Source: Renibacterium sp043789415 (lineage in GTDB: Bacteria; Actinomycetota; Actinomycetes; Actinomycetales; Micrococcaceae). From it: 64,000 bases of DNA. A program made the position numbers and the translations under genes. The stretch is from assembly GCF_043789415.1 (NCBI RefSeq), contig NZ_JBDLLW010000001.1:558001-622000 (forward strand), read 5' to 3'. Shown here piece after piece: positions 26,718 to 35,875 of this stretch; within the stretch, counting starts at the first letter, position 1, and every line of letters starts with the position of its first letter. The notes under the pieces are model-generated. The model was given only the letters and a program-made list of their open reading frames with translations. It was not told where the DNA came from and searched no databases.

Positions 26718-28526
26718 TTAAGACTCTTCCCGGGCCGCAGAACTGCCATCCGGCGTCCGGGTGAAAGCTCCGCGATAGCCCACTTTGCGCAGCGCCGTCG
26801 GTACCAGCCGGTACCCCCCACGCACCAGCACATTGCGAGCCCAGCTGAGCGGTCCGATATAACCGGCTTTCAGCATTTTGCCCTGCAGTTTCAGTTCCGC
26901 CGCCAACATGCTCTTTCCGCCCCGGCGGTGATAGGCACCCGCAGATACCCGGTATCTGAGTAGCGGCTGAGCCAGATTGCTGACCTTTGCGCCGCGGTGC
27001 AGGAGGCGCAGCCAGAGCCAGTAATCCTCAACCCCGGACATCTCACCGTAGCCGCCGGCTTCAAGCACGGCGGATTTGCGATATACCACCGAAGGGTGGT
27101 GGAAGGGGCTTCGGAAGCTCGATCCGGCGAGGATCTCGGATTGGTCCAACGGTACCGGACGATAGGCGAGCACTTCAGTTTCGTCTTCGCCGATCTCCTC
27201 GAGAGCCGAGCCCACCAGGTCATAGCCGGATTCCAGGTAGGGAAGCTGGAGTTCAAAGCGCTCCGGAAGCGAGACATCGTCCGCGTCCATCCTGGCCACG
27301 ATCTCGTGACTACAGATTGCCAGCCCGGCGTCCAGTGCCTGAGCCAGCCCCCCGGACTGATCGAATCTCAACACCTTGGTGCTGGGGAACCGCTGCTCGG
27401 TCTTCAGCAGTTCTTCAGCGATCCGGGCCGAAACTGGCCCGTCCTGCACGATCACCAGTTCAGCCGGTGGCCTGCTCTGCTCGATAGTCACTGAGTCAAT
27501 CGCCCGGCGGACCTTGGCGGCGTCGTCCCCTGCATAGACCGGAAGTAAGACCGAGAACTCCTGAGCTGCTGCCCGCTCAGGCTCACTGATTTTCCAGTCA
27601 GGAAGCGAATGAATGCCAGCCAACGCCTCATCATTACTGCGTGGCCTGCTGAACAGCCCCTCCCGGAGCCCTCGCCAACCGGCGCGTAGCACGAGCGAGC
27701 GAGACGAGCTGCGCTGCACCATGGAGAGCCACCTTCTGAGCGTGGCTCCCCCATAGAGCAGCTTCTCCCCCGCTTTGAGCGCGGGAGATCTGCTGAACAT
27801 CCAGATTTTATTGCGCACCTCGAAGTAAAAACGCTCCCCGATATCTACGGTATTCGAATCGAAGACCTTGGTGTGGTGGCTGACCACTGAGGTCTCGCTG
27901 GCCAAAGCCAACTGATCTTTGGCCAGCCGTGCACTGAATTCGAAGTCATCGTTCCAGAGGAAGTAGTCCACAATCGGCAAGCCTTTCCGCCGAGCCGCTT
28001 CTGCGGAGACGAAAAGCGAGACGAAGGACGCCGAGCGGACCTCGCGGGCGGCAAGCCGTTCCGCCCGTTTCTTCCGGGCCGCCGAGATTCCAGGTCTGGT
28101 GCGCGGGGAATTCATCGGGTGATCGCGGCCATCGGTCCACAGCACCCGGCTGGCGATCAGCGCCGGAGCAGCATCGGCCGGAAAGCTCTCCCAGAGCTTG
28201 AGAGCTTCGCTCAAAGTATCAGCATGCGGTTCGGTATCGTCATCCATCAGCCAGAGCAGATCTGGGCGATGATGGGCCAGGGCATGGGCCATTGCCACCG
28301 TGAAGCCGCCAGCACCACCGGTGTTCTTCGCGAGTTCGACGATTTCGAGGTCGAAAGGAAGCCGGAGGGAACGCAGATAAGCCACCGAGCCGTCGCTGGA
28401 GCCGTTGTCCACCACGACAAGAGCTTCGGGGGTCCGCTCCGCGGCAACGATCGCCTCAATGGCCTTACGAAGCAGAGCCTCCCGGTTGAAACTGACTAAA
28501 ACCGCCACCACGCGGGCAGAACTCAT
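26718..28526 (-). CDS. Tandem family-2 glycosyltransferase (two GT-A domains in one chain)
   Basis: Protein of 602 residues with two complete GT2 domains. The first (about 5-260) begins VVAVLVSFNREALL, has DDD at 95-97 and resembles galactofuranosyl/rhamnosyl transferases of the GlfT1 type (VDYFLWNDDFEF). The second (about 322-520) begins FSVLLPVYAGDD and has RMDADDVSLPERF and GVEDYWLWLRLL. Neither half has a membrane segment. The likely role is adding sugars to a polyprenyl-linked wall glycan made with the WecA encoded nearby. Its ATG overlaps the stop of the synthase gene by 4 bp (ATGA). Confidence 0.85.
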   Translation of the reverse strand: MSSARVVAVLVSFNREALLRKAIEAIVAAERTPEALVVVDNGSSDGSVAYLRSLRLPFDLEIVELAKNTGGAGGFTVAMAHALAHHRPDLLWLMDDDTEPHADTLSEALKLWESFPADAAPALIASRVLWTDGRDHPMNSPRTRPGISAARKKRAERLAAREVRSASFVSLFVSAEAARRKGLPIVDYFLWNDDFEFSARLAKDQLALASETSVVSHHTKVFDSNTVDIGERFYFEVRNKIWMFSRSPALKAGEKLLYGGATLRRWLSMVQRSSSRSLVLRAGWRGLREGLFSRPRSNDEALAGIHSLPDWKISEPERAAAQEFSVLLPVYAGDDAAKVRRAIDSVTIEQSRPPAELVIVQDGPVSARIAEELLKTEQRFPSTKVLRFDQSGGLAQALDAGLAICSHEIVARMDADDVSLPERFELQLPYLESGYDLVGSALEEIGEDETEVLAYRPVPLDQSEILAGSSFRSPFHHPSVVYRKSAVLEAGGYGEMSGVEDYWLWLRLLHRGAKVSNLAQPLLRYRVSAGAYHRRGGKSMLAAELKLQGKMLKAGYIGPLSWARNVLVRGGYRLVPTALRKVGYRGAFTRTPDGSSAAREES

Positions 28527-29356
28527 GCGATCCCACTCGAATTCGTGGTGTTTTCCTGCCCTTCAGCGCTCGGCGCCTCCACTGTCTCAGCGGCGGCTTC
28601 GGAATCCACGGACGGCTCCGCAGCGGCGTGCTCTTCAGCTTGTTCCGCAGCTTGTTCAGCTGGCTCAGCCTTCGGCTCTTCACCGATATCGAGCACCCCG
28701 GGCACTACGGCCCGCAATTGTTCCAGGCTGATCGCCCCGGCTCGAACCACTCGCAGCTGCTCCCCGGTCGCATCGACAATCGTGGAGGGCAAGCTCTCGA
28801 GAGGCTCAGCCGTTTCAGTCTTCCGAGGGCGTTCCCCCTCCCCCAAGTACACCTCGACGACGTCGCCCAACTGTTCCCGGGCACCCGCCACGGTGGCCGG
28901 CGTGGGCTGCCCGGTACGGTTTGCAGAAGAGACCGCGAGCGGACCGGTGAGGGTCAGCAGATCCAGAGCCAGGGCGTCATCGGGCATTCTGAGCGCGACC
29001 GTGCCGAGAGTGTCGCCGAGGTCCCAGTCCAGCGAAGGCTGCGCATGGAAAATCAGGGTCAATCCGCCGGGCCAGAAGGCCTCAGCGAGCTTACGCGCCT
29101 CCTCGCTGACATCCGTGGCCAGGCCATCCATGGTCTGGATCCGCTGGATCAGCACCGGCGGGGGCATCGAACGCCCTCGTCCCTTGGCGGCCAGCAGCGT
29201 GGCCACCGCCACGGGAGAAAAAGCATCGGCGGCAATGCCATAGACGGTATCCGTCGGCATCACGATGGTCTGCTTCTGGGCGATCGCCTTCTGGGCGTGC
29301 TGCAGTCCCTCAGCGCGCTGGGATTCGATCGTGCAGTCATAAACGATGGTACTCAC
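28523..29356 (-). CDS. L-threonylcarbamoyladenylate synthase (Sua5/YrdC family)
   Basis: Makes threonylcarbamoyl-AMP from Thr, bicarbonate and ATP for the t6A37 modification of ANN-reading tRNAs. The YrdC domain occupies about 1-210, with MPTDTVYGIAADAF, PPPVLIQ and SSANRTGQPTP. The last 65 residues are an acidic Ala/Glu-rich tail (EQAAEQAEEHAAAEP) not found in the minimal enzyme. The start is GTG 29356, overlapping the prmC stop by 4 bp (GTGA). It holds the Rv1301 position. Confidence 0.92.
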   Translation of the reverse strand: MSTIVYDCTIESQRAEGLQHAQKAIAQKQTIVMPTDTVYGIAADAFSPVAVATLLAAKGRGRSMPPPVLIQRIQTMDGLATDVSEEARKLAEAFWPGGLTLIFHAQPSLDWDLGDTLGTVALRMPDDALALDLLTLTGPLAVSSANRTGQPTPATVAGAREQLGDVVEVYLGEGERPRKTETAEPLESLPSTIVDATGEQLRVVRAGAISLEQLRAVVPGVLDIGEEPKAEPAEQAAEQAEEHAAAEPSVDSEAAAETVEAPSAEGQENTTNSSGIA

Positions 29357-30237
29357 TGGGCCATTCTTTCATCTTGCGCCTCGAGTTCGCTCTCAGCAGC
29401 CAGGATTCCGCTGGTCGCCCGGTCTTTATCAGCCAGATCCCGGTGCCCCCTGACGGAGCGGAACCCGGCTTCCTGGAAAAGTCTCTCAATGGAGGCGGCC
29501 TGCACCTCGGCGTGTTCCATCACGAAATATCCACCCGGTTTGAGCAACCTGGCCGCAGTGGCCAGAGCAGCCGCCGGCAGCTCAAGGCCGTCGGCGCCGC
29601 CGCCGTAGAGCGCGATCTCCGGATCGTGTTCAGCGACCTCGGGCTCATGGGGTACCGCCTCGGCGGGGATATAGGGCGGATTACTCACCACCACGTCGAC
29701 TCGCCCATTCAATTCGGGAAAGGCGGTCCGCAAATCACCCAATCTGAGTTCAACCGAGTGCTCGGCGAGGTTGCGGGCAGCCCAGGCATGGGCGAGTTCG
29801 GAAAGTTCGACGGCGTAGACCTTCGCGTCCCTCACCTCGGAGGCCAGGGCAGCGGCAAGCGCGCCCGAGCCGGTGCCGAGATCGACGATGATCGGGTGAG
29901 TCAAACGAGCAGCCACATCTATTGCTAGCTGGGCAACGCCTTCGGTCTCCGGGCGCGGCACGAAAACTCCCGGTCCGACAGCCAATTCCAGATGCCGGAA
30001 AGAGGCTTTACCGGTCAGATGCTGCAAAGGGATGCGCCGAGCTCGCTCAGTCACCAGTTCCCAGAAGCCCTCCGGCACCTCGACGCCGCGCAACGCGGCA
30101 GCCCGCAGTTCACCGGGAGAGAGCCGCAGCAGATGAGCTGCCAGCAACTCGGCATCGACCCGGGGGCTCGGTACCCCGGCCTCGGCCAAGTGCGCGGCAG
30201 CGCTTCGCAGAGCACCGGCTAGATCCAATTCGTCCAT
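29353..30237 (-). CDS. prmC: Peptide chain release factor N5-glutamine methyltransferase
   Basis: Methylates the Gln of the GGQ motif of release factors, with S-adenosylmethionine. The protein has 294 residues: an N-terminal helical domain, then a SAM-binding fold with VDLGTGSGALA (118-128) and the catalytic NPPY at 186-189. It lies 26 bp after prfA, whose product is its substrate, in the usual prfA-prmC order. Confidence 0.95.
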   Translation of the reverse strand: MDELDLAGALRSAAAHLAEAGVPSPRVDAELLAAHLLRLSPGELRAAALRGVEVPEGFWELVTERARRIPLQHLTGKASFRHLELAVGPGVFVPRPETEGVAQLAIDVAARLTHPIIVDLGTGSGALAAALASEVRDAKVYAVELSELAHAWAARNLAEHSVELRLGDLRTAFPELNGRVDVVVSNPPYIPAEAVPHEPEVAEHDPEIALYGGGADGLELPAAALATAARLLKPGGYFVMEHAEVQAASIERLFQEAGFRSVRGHRDLADKDRATSGILAAESELEAQDERMAQ

Positions 30238-30263
30238 GAGCTGCCTCAGTCGTTGTCGGAAGG

Positions 30264-31337
30264 CTAGTCGCCGAGCGCATCCAATCGGGATTGCTCGTCC
30301 ATTTCGATGGCGGACTGAATGACCGGCTCCAGATCACCGTTCATCACCGCGTCGAGGTTATAGGCCTTGTAACCGGTGCGATGGTCAGCAATGCGGTTTT
30401 CCGGGAAGTTGTACGTCCGAATTCGCTCAGAACGATCCATCGTGCGGATCTGGGACTTGCGCTGCGCTGAGTTCGCGGCGTCGATCTCGGCCTGCTGATG
30501 AGCCAGGATCCTGGCCCGCAGCACTCGCATACCGGCTTCGCGGTTCTGCAACTGAGATTTCTCGTTCTGCATGGCCACCACGATGCCGGTGGGCAAGTGA
30601 GTAATACGGACCGCTGAGTCGGTGGTGTTCACCGATTGTCCACCGGGGCCCGAAGAGCGGTAAACATCGATTTTGAGATCGTTCTGGTTGATCTCGACTT
30701 CTTCGGGCTCATCCACTTCGGGAAGCACCAGGACGCCGGCCGCGGAGGTGTGGATCCGGCCCTGCGATTCGGTCACCGGGACCCGCTGCACCCGGTGCAC
30801 GCCGCCCTCGAACTTGAGCGAAGCGTAAACTCCTTCAGCGGGATCGTTGGAACGCCCCTTGACCGCAATGGAAATATCCTTATAACCACCCAGGTCCGAT
30901 TCGGTGGACGAGATGATCTCGGTCTTCCAGCCCTTGGTCTCGGCATAACGGGTGTACATCCGCACCAGATCAGCGGCAAAGAGCGCCGACTCGTCGCCAC
31001 CTTCACCGGCCTTGACCTCGAGGATGACGTCGCGAGCGTCGTCCGGATCACGCGGGATCAACAGACGGCGCAACTTTTCCTGAGCCGCGGCGAGCTGCTC
31101 CTCCAATTGAGGAACCTCGGCGGCGAACTCTGGATCTTCTGAGGCCATTTCACGGGCGGCAGACAAGTCATCGGAAAGCTGCTGAACCTGATGATTGCCC
31201 TCAACAATATTGCTCAGCTCGGCATAGCGCCGTCCGAGTTTACGAGCTAAGCCCTGGTCGGCGTGCACCGCCGGGTCACTCAACTTGAGCTGCAACTCAG
31301 CATGCTCTTCCAAAAGCCCGTGAATGGACTCAAACAT
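30264..31337 (-). CDS. prfA: Peptide chain release factor 1
   Basis: Reads UAA/UAG stop codons and triggers peptide release. The protein has 357 residues. The stop-codon tripeptide is PVT (187-189, in VQRVPVTESQGRIHTS) and the catalytic GGQ is at 232-234 (SSGPGGQSVNTTDSA). The frame extends to 31376, but the ATG at 31337 (MFESIHGLLEEH) matches family N-termini and has AGAGG 7 nt upstream. Confidence 0.96.
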   Translation of the reverse strand: MFESIHGLLEEHAELQLKLSDPAVHADQGLARKLGRRYAELSNIVEGNHQVQQLSDDLSAAREMASEDPEFAAEVPQLEEQLAAAQEKLRRLLIPRDPDDARDVILEVKAGEGGDESALFAADLVRMYTRYAETKGWKTEIISSTESDLGGYKDISIAVKGRSNDPAEGVYASLKFEGGVHRVQRVPVTESQGRIHTSAAGVLVLPEVDEPEEVEINQNDLKIDVYRSSGPGGQSVNTTDSAVRITHLPTGIVVAMQNEKSQLQNREAGMRVLRARILAHQQAEIDAANSAQRKSQIRTMDRSERIRTYNFPENRIADHRTGYKAYNLDAVMNGDLEPVIQSAIEMDEQSRLDALGD

Positions 31338-31399
31338 CTCAATACCTCTTTCGACGACGATTAGTTCTATTCTCACCCTGAAAACGCGCTAGCGCGGAG

Positions 31400-31459
31400 G
31401 CCAGGTAAGGGGCTGCGGTGTGGTGGGCACCGCGGAGCGGGCACAGCCCCTTACCTGGC
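31400..31459. repeat. Perfect 16-bp inverted repeat in the rho-prfA gap
   Basis: The left arm 31400-31415 is the exact reverse complement of 31444-31459. The 28-nt loop contains a second small stem (CGGTG 31416-31420 with CACCG 31428-31432). The whole forms a long GC-rich cruciform-like RNA structure directly between rho and prfA, probably a rho transcript terminator or processing site. In M. tuberculosis rpmE occupies this slot. Confidence 0.7.
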
Positions 31460-31488
31460 GCAGCGCACCAGATAGCAAGGTTCAATAG

Positions 31489-33531
31489 CTACTTATCGTC
31501 GTCGGACTTGGAACTCAGCGTGGATTTCTGAATCTGCATCAGGAACTCCACGTTGCTCTGCGTCTCGCGCAGCTTGGAGGTGAGCAGCTCAAGAGCCTGC
31601 TGCTGCTCCAGGCCGGAGAGCACGCGACGCAGCCGCCACATGATCTTGACCTCATCCTGGGACAGCAGGTTCTCTTCGCGCCGGGTGCTGGAGGCGTTGA
31701 CATCCACCGCGGGGAAAATCCGCTTGTCCGCGAGCGAGCGGGAGAGCCGCAACTCGGAGTTGCCGGTGCCCTTGAACTCCTCGAAGATCACTTCGTCAGC
31801 CTTGGAACCGGTCTCCACCAGAGCACTCGCGATGATGGTCAGCGAACCGCCGTTCTCGATGTTCCGCGCGGCACCGAAGAAACGCTTCGGCGGGTAGAGC
31901 GCGGCGGCGTCCACACCACCGGAGAGAATACGTCCGGAGGACGGCGCCGAGTTGTTGTAGGCGCGGCCCAGCCGGGTCATCGAGTCAAGCAGTACGACGA
32001 CGTCCATTCCCATTTCGACGAGGCGCTTGGCCCGTTCGATGGACAGCTCTGCCACCTGGGTGTGATCGTCGGCCGGGCGGTCGAAGGTGGAGGCGATGAC
32101 TTCGCCGCGCACCGTGCGCTGCATATCGGTGACTTCTTCGGGCCGTTCGTCAACCAGCACCATCATCAGGTGAACTTCGGGGTTGTTCGTGGTGATCGCC
32201 TCGGCGATGGACTGCAGGATGAGCGTCTTACCGGCCTTGGGCGGCGAAACGATCAGGCCACGCTGGCCCTTGCCGATCGGGGCGATCAAGTCGATCACTC
32301 GGGGGCCGATCTTCTTCGGATCGGTCTCCAAACGCAAACGCTCTGTGGGGTACAGCGGAACCAGCTTATTGAACTCGACGCGGTCCTTGAGCTCTTCGGG
32401 GTTCTTGCCGTTGACGCTGGTCACCCGCACCAGGGCGTTGAACTTCTGCCGCTGGTTCTGGTTGCGATCTTCGCCCTCACGGGGGGCGCGGATGGCGCCG
32501 ACCACGGCGTCGCCCTTGCGCATATTGTGCTTCTTGACCTGAGCCAGCGAAACGTAGACGTCGTTCGGCCCCGGCAGGTACCCGGAGGTGCGCACGAAGG
32601 CGTAGTTCTCCAGCACATCCAAGATGCCAGCCACCGGCAGCAGCACGTCGTCTTCGGTGACCTCTACGTCGTCGACGTCGGGGCCCTGATTGCGTCCACG
32701 ACGTCGGTCGTTACGATCGCGGAAGCGGTCGTTGCGGTTGTTGCTGCGGTCGTTCCGGTCATTTCCCGGGGCGCCGCCGTTGTCACGATCGTTACGGCCA
32801 TTGCGCTGACGACGACGGTCGTTGCGGTTGCCGCGGTCATCAGCGTCGTTCTTTTCGGCGCGAAGCTGCTGGTTGTCGCGGCCCTGACGGTTGTCATTGC
32901 GATTGTCGTTACGGCCTTGGCCGTTCTCCTGGCCCTGTGCGGAGCCTTCCGGCTGCTCAGCTGCTTGCTCAGTCGACTCGGCGGCATTGTTATTGCGGTT
33001 GTTGTCGCGGCGATTACGACCGCGCTGACGACGCTGCCCACCGTCATTGGTGTCGCTCGATGCCTCGGTCGAGGGCTGCTCAGCGGAGACCTCTGAGGTC
33101 TCTACGGCAGCAGCCTCGGTGCTGATCACTCCATCGCTCGCCGCACGACGGCTGCGTCCACGGCCACGACCGCTGCTGGCCGGGGCGCTTTCAGCTTTCG
33201 CTGCTTCGCTGGGGGCTTCGGCTGGTTCGCTCGCCGGAGCGGCGGCTTTGGGCTGGCGTCCCTTCGGAGCGCTGTCTTCGGTGCTCTTGGCGCCACCATT
33301 CTTGGCATCGCGATCGGCTACCGAAGAGCCTCGCTGATGAGCGGAAATCGCACTGACCAGATCGCCTTTACGCATCCGGGAACCGCCGGTAATGCCCAGC
33401 TGACCCGCGAGAGCCTGTAATTGTGCCAGTTTCAGGCTGGCAAGTCCGTTACTTTTTGCTGGAGCTGCGGCATTGCCTGCGGGCTCCTGTGCATTGTCCA
33501 CGCCTGTCGCCAGGCTGGTGGTTTCTGTCAC
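31489..33531 (-). CDS. rho: Transcription termination factor Rho
   Basis: Hexameric RNA helicase that ends transcription, 680 residues. The N-terminus (about 28-65, LKLAQLQALAGQLGI) is the Rho_N helix bundle. Residues about 75-285 are a long disordered insertion rich in Asn, Arg, Asp and Gln (repeated RNDRN-type units), typical of high-GC actinobacterial Rho. Then come the RNA-binding OB domain (VAGILDVLENYAFVRTSGYLPG) and the RecA-like ATPase with Walker A PPKAGKTLI and Walker B VVLLDSMTRLGRAYN. It starts at GTG 33531 with GGGGAAGG 7 nt upstream. The 253-bp leader to thrB has a small CCCGC/GCGGG hairpin and may mediate autoregulation. Confidence 0.96.
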   Translation of the reverse strand: MTETTSLATGVDNAQEPAGNAAAPAKSNGLASLKLAQLQALAGQLGITGGSRMRKGDLVSAISAHQRGSSVADRDAKNGGAKSTEDSAPKGRQPKAAAPASEPAEAPSEAAKAESAPASSGRGRGRSRRAASDGVISTEAAAVETSEVSAEQPSTEASSDTNDGGQRRQRGRNRRDNNRNNNAAESTEQAAEQPEGSAQGQENGQGRNDNRNDNRQGRDNQQLRAEKNDADDRGNRNDRRRQRNGRNDRDNGGAPGNDRNDRSNNRNDRFRDRNDRRRGRNQGPDVDDVEVTEDDVLLPVAGILDVLENYAFVRTSGYLPGPNDVYVSLAQVKKHNMRKGDAVVGAIRAPREGEDRNQNQRQKFNALVRVTSVNGKNPEELKDRVEFNKLVPLYPTERLRLETDPKKIGPRVIDLIAPIGKGQRGLIVSPPKAGKTLILQSIAEAITTNNPEVHLMMVLVDERPEEVTDMQRTVRGEVIASTFDRPADDHTQVAELSIERAKRLVEMGMDVVVLLDSMTRLGRAYNNSAPSSGRILSGGVDAAALYPPKRFFGAARNIENGGSLTIIASALVETGSKADEVIFEEFKGTGNSELRLSRSLADKRIFPAVDVNASSTRREENLLSQDEVKIMWRLRRVLSGLEQQQALELLTSKLRETQSNVEFLMQIQKSTLSSKSDDDK

Positions 33532-33784
33532 GAAGGATCCTTCCCCCTCGATACCGATCCATGGCGTCCATGGGATCGCATTGGTTGATGTCAGTTCACA
33601 GGCAGTCTGGCCAGTCAGCTTGACGCTGGCGAGCCGATTCCGGCGCTCTGATTTTCAGCAAAGCCGCATTGCGCAACTTTAGAACTGATGGATGAAACAT
33701 CTCCCGCGACTTTAGAGACATTGCGGGAAGATTACATCTGCAAATAGTGCCAGTGAATATGTCTCCGGGCAATTTGACTAGTGG

Positions 33785-34759
33785 TTATAACCACCGATGC
33801 AATTCTATTTTAGCACCATCGTGGTCAATTTCGAGTTGCTGAACACGCCAGGAGATTTTCGCGGCAAAATCGCCCGGATCCGCCGCCGTCTCGCGCTCGA
33901 CGAGCCGCAGCGCGGAACTCAATTCATCGGGGTTTCCGGTGAGCACCAGCACGGTGGGGCCGGCCCCGGAGATCACCGCGGCCAGCCCGGCTTCCCGCAG
34001 TGTTTCCAGCAGCTCAGCACTATCGGCCATGGCACGTGCTCGGTAACCCTGATGCAGATAGTCCTCGGTAGCCGCAAAAAGGTATTCGGGAGCAGTCGCC
34101 AGGGCATGGATCAAAAGCGCGGTACGGCCGGAATTCGCGGCCGCACTCTGATGCGAGATCGAGGACGGCAGCATGGCACGGGCGGCTTCGGTGGATAATT
34201 CATGGCCAGGGACCGCGACCACCGGATGAACTCCTGAGTTCACCGGTACCTTGGCGCTGCAATACTCGTCATCTTCTTGCCAGGAGACGGCCAGCCCTCC
34301 GAAAAGAGCCGGTGCAACATTATCCGGATGCCCTTCCAGTTCAGAAGCCTGTTGGAAGACCCACCGGGTGCCTGGCTGAGCCTCAGCCGGAAGGAGAGCC
34401 TGAGCAGCCAGTAGCGCCGCCACGATGGCAGCTGCCGAAGAGCCCAGTCCCCTGCCGTGCGGAATGACGTTCTGCGCCACGATCCTCAGCCCGCCTCGCC
34501 GGTAACCGAGTGAGGTGAGCGCCTGATCGATGCTGCGCACCGTCAGGTGCGAGGCATCCCGAGGCAGCGAGTCCGAGCCTTCACCACTAAGTTCGAAGAG
34601 CAATTCATCGCCCTCCAAGGTCTCCACCGTCAAGGTGTCGTAGAGGCTCAGAGCCAGGCCCAGGGAGTCAAAACCCGGCCCCAGATTGGCACTGGTCGCG
34701 GGAACCCGCACGGTAACCGTCTGGCCGGCAGCGATCCTGGGTAAATGAGCTGTATCCAT
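33785..34759 (-). CDS. thrB: Homoserine kinase
   Basis: GHMP kinase of 324 residues that phosphorylates homoserine for threonine synthesis. The ATP-binding motif is PHGRGLGSSAAAI, the N-terminal block VRVPATSANLGPGFDSLGLAL, and the late glycine-rich motif ISGAGPTVLVL. It lies 9 bp after thrC in the hom-thrC-thrB operon. A symmetrical TGGTTATAACCA overlaps its stop codon. Confidence 0.95.
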   Translation of the reverse strand: MDTAHLPRIAAGQTVTVRVPATSANLGPGFDSLGLALSLYDTLTVETLEGDELLFELSGEGSDSLPRDASHLTVRSIDQALTSLGYRRGGLRIVAQNVIPHGRGLGSSAAAIVAALLAAQALLPAEAQPGTRWVFQQASELEGHPDNVAPALFGGLAVSWQEDDEYCSAKVPVNSGVHPVVAVPGHELSTEAARAMLPSSISHQSAAANSGRTALLIHALATAPEYLFAATEDYLHQGYRARAMADSAELLETLREAGLAAVISGAGPTVLVLTGNPDELSSALRLVERETAADPGDFAAKISWRVQQLEIDHDGAKIELHRWL

Positions 34760-34768
34760 CTGGTCCGG

Positions 34769-35869
34769 CTACGCTTCCAGGCCGAGCGCGCGAGCCACGC
34801 TGACGACGTCGAACTCCACCTTTTCGGGCTGCACCGGGCTGCCGTCGAGGTTCTTGAGCGCCCAGTCCGGATCTTTTAGTCCGTGCCCGGTCACCGTAAT
34901 GACAATGCTCTGCCCAGCGGCCAATTCACCGGCGCGATACTTTTTCAGGATTCCGGCGACCCCCGCTGCCGAGGCGGGCTCGACGAAAACACCCTCGCGG
35001 GAGGAGAGCCAGCGATGCGCCTCAAGGATCTGCTCATCGCTGACCGCCTCAATCACTCCCCCGGACTCGTCCCGGGCGGCAATCGCCTGCTCCCATGAGG
35101 CAGGGTTGCCGATTCGGATCGCAGTCGCGATCGTATCCGGCTCGTCAATCGGGTAACCGGCCACAATGGGAGCCGCCCCGGCTGCTTGGAAACCCCACAT
35201 CGCCGGAGTCTTGGTCGAGACGGCGGGCAGCTCGCCGTGCTCGGTGGCGAAAGGCGCGGCGTACTCCTGGTAGCCCTTCCAGTAGGCGGTGATGTTCCCC
35301 GCGTTGCCGACCGGCAGCGCGTGGATATCCGGGGCGTCGCCTAGCGCATCGACGACCTCGAAGGATCCCGTTTTCTGACCTTGAATCCGCGCCGGGTTGA
35401 CCGAGTTGACCAGGAATACCGGGTAAGAGTCGGCGAGCTTGCGAGCGACCTCCAAGCAGTTGTCGAAATTGCCATCCACTTGCAGCAAGGTTGCGCCGTG
35501 GGCGACGGCCTGGCTCAGCTTACCCATTGAGATCTTGCCTTCCGGCACCAGTACGGCACAGGTCAGACCCGCCGCCGTGGCGTAGGCAGCCGCCGAAGCC
35601 GAGGTGTTCCCGGTCGAAGCACACACCACGGCCTTGGCTCCGGCCTCAACCGCAGCGGTGATCGCCATCGTCATGCCGCGGTCCTTGAAACTGCCGGTGG
35701 GATTCATCCCCTCGACCTTCAAATGCACTGAGCAACCGGTCAGCTCGGAGAGCGCCCGAGCTGGAACCAGGGGGGTTCCGCCTTCACCCAGCGAGATGAT
35801 CCTGGTGCTTTCGGTAATCGGTAAGCGATCCGCGTACTCGCGGATTACTCCGCGCCATTGCTGAGCCAT
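34769..35869 (-). CDS. thrC: Threonine synthase
   Basis: PLP enzyme converting O-phosphohomoserine to threonine, 366 residues. The Schiff-base Lys is K62 in TGSFKDRGMT; ASTGNTSASAAAYA and the phosphate-binding GNAGN follow. It is the short bacterial class with no N-terminal SAM-regulated extension. ATG 35869 follows the hom stop by 6 bp. Confidence 0.95.
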   Translation of the reverse strand: MAQQWRGVIREYADRLPITESTRIISLGEGGTPLVPARALSELTGCSVHLKVEGMNPTGSFKDRGMTMAITAAVEAGAKAVVCASTGNTSASAAAYATAAGLTCAVLVPEGKISMGKLSQAVAHGATLLQVDGNFDNCLEVARKLADSYPVFLVNSVNPARIQGQKTGSFEVVDALGDAPDIHALPVGNAGNITAYWKGYQEYAAPFATEHGELPAVSTKTPAMWGFQAAGAAPIVAGYPIDEPDTIATAIRIGNPASWEQAIAARDESGGVIEAVSDEQILEAHRWLSSREGVFVEPASAAGVAGILKKYRAGELAAGQSIVITVTGHGLKDPDWALKNLDGSPVQPEKVEFDVVSVARALGLEA

Positions 35870-35875
35870 TGCTGC

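Noticed and set aside
32062..33096. 344-residue Val/Ala-rich open frame on the plus strand opposite rho
   Set aside because: Mirror of the Asn/Arg/Asp-repeat insertion of Rho; the pseudo-hydrophobic stretches come from complementary codons.
33528..33545. GAAGGATCCTTC palindrome next to the rho start as a possible operator
   Set aside because: It contains the ribosome binding site of rho; the symmetry is short and explained by the GGAAGG sequence.
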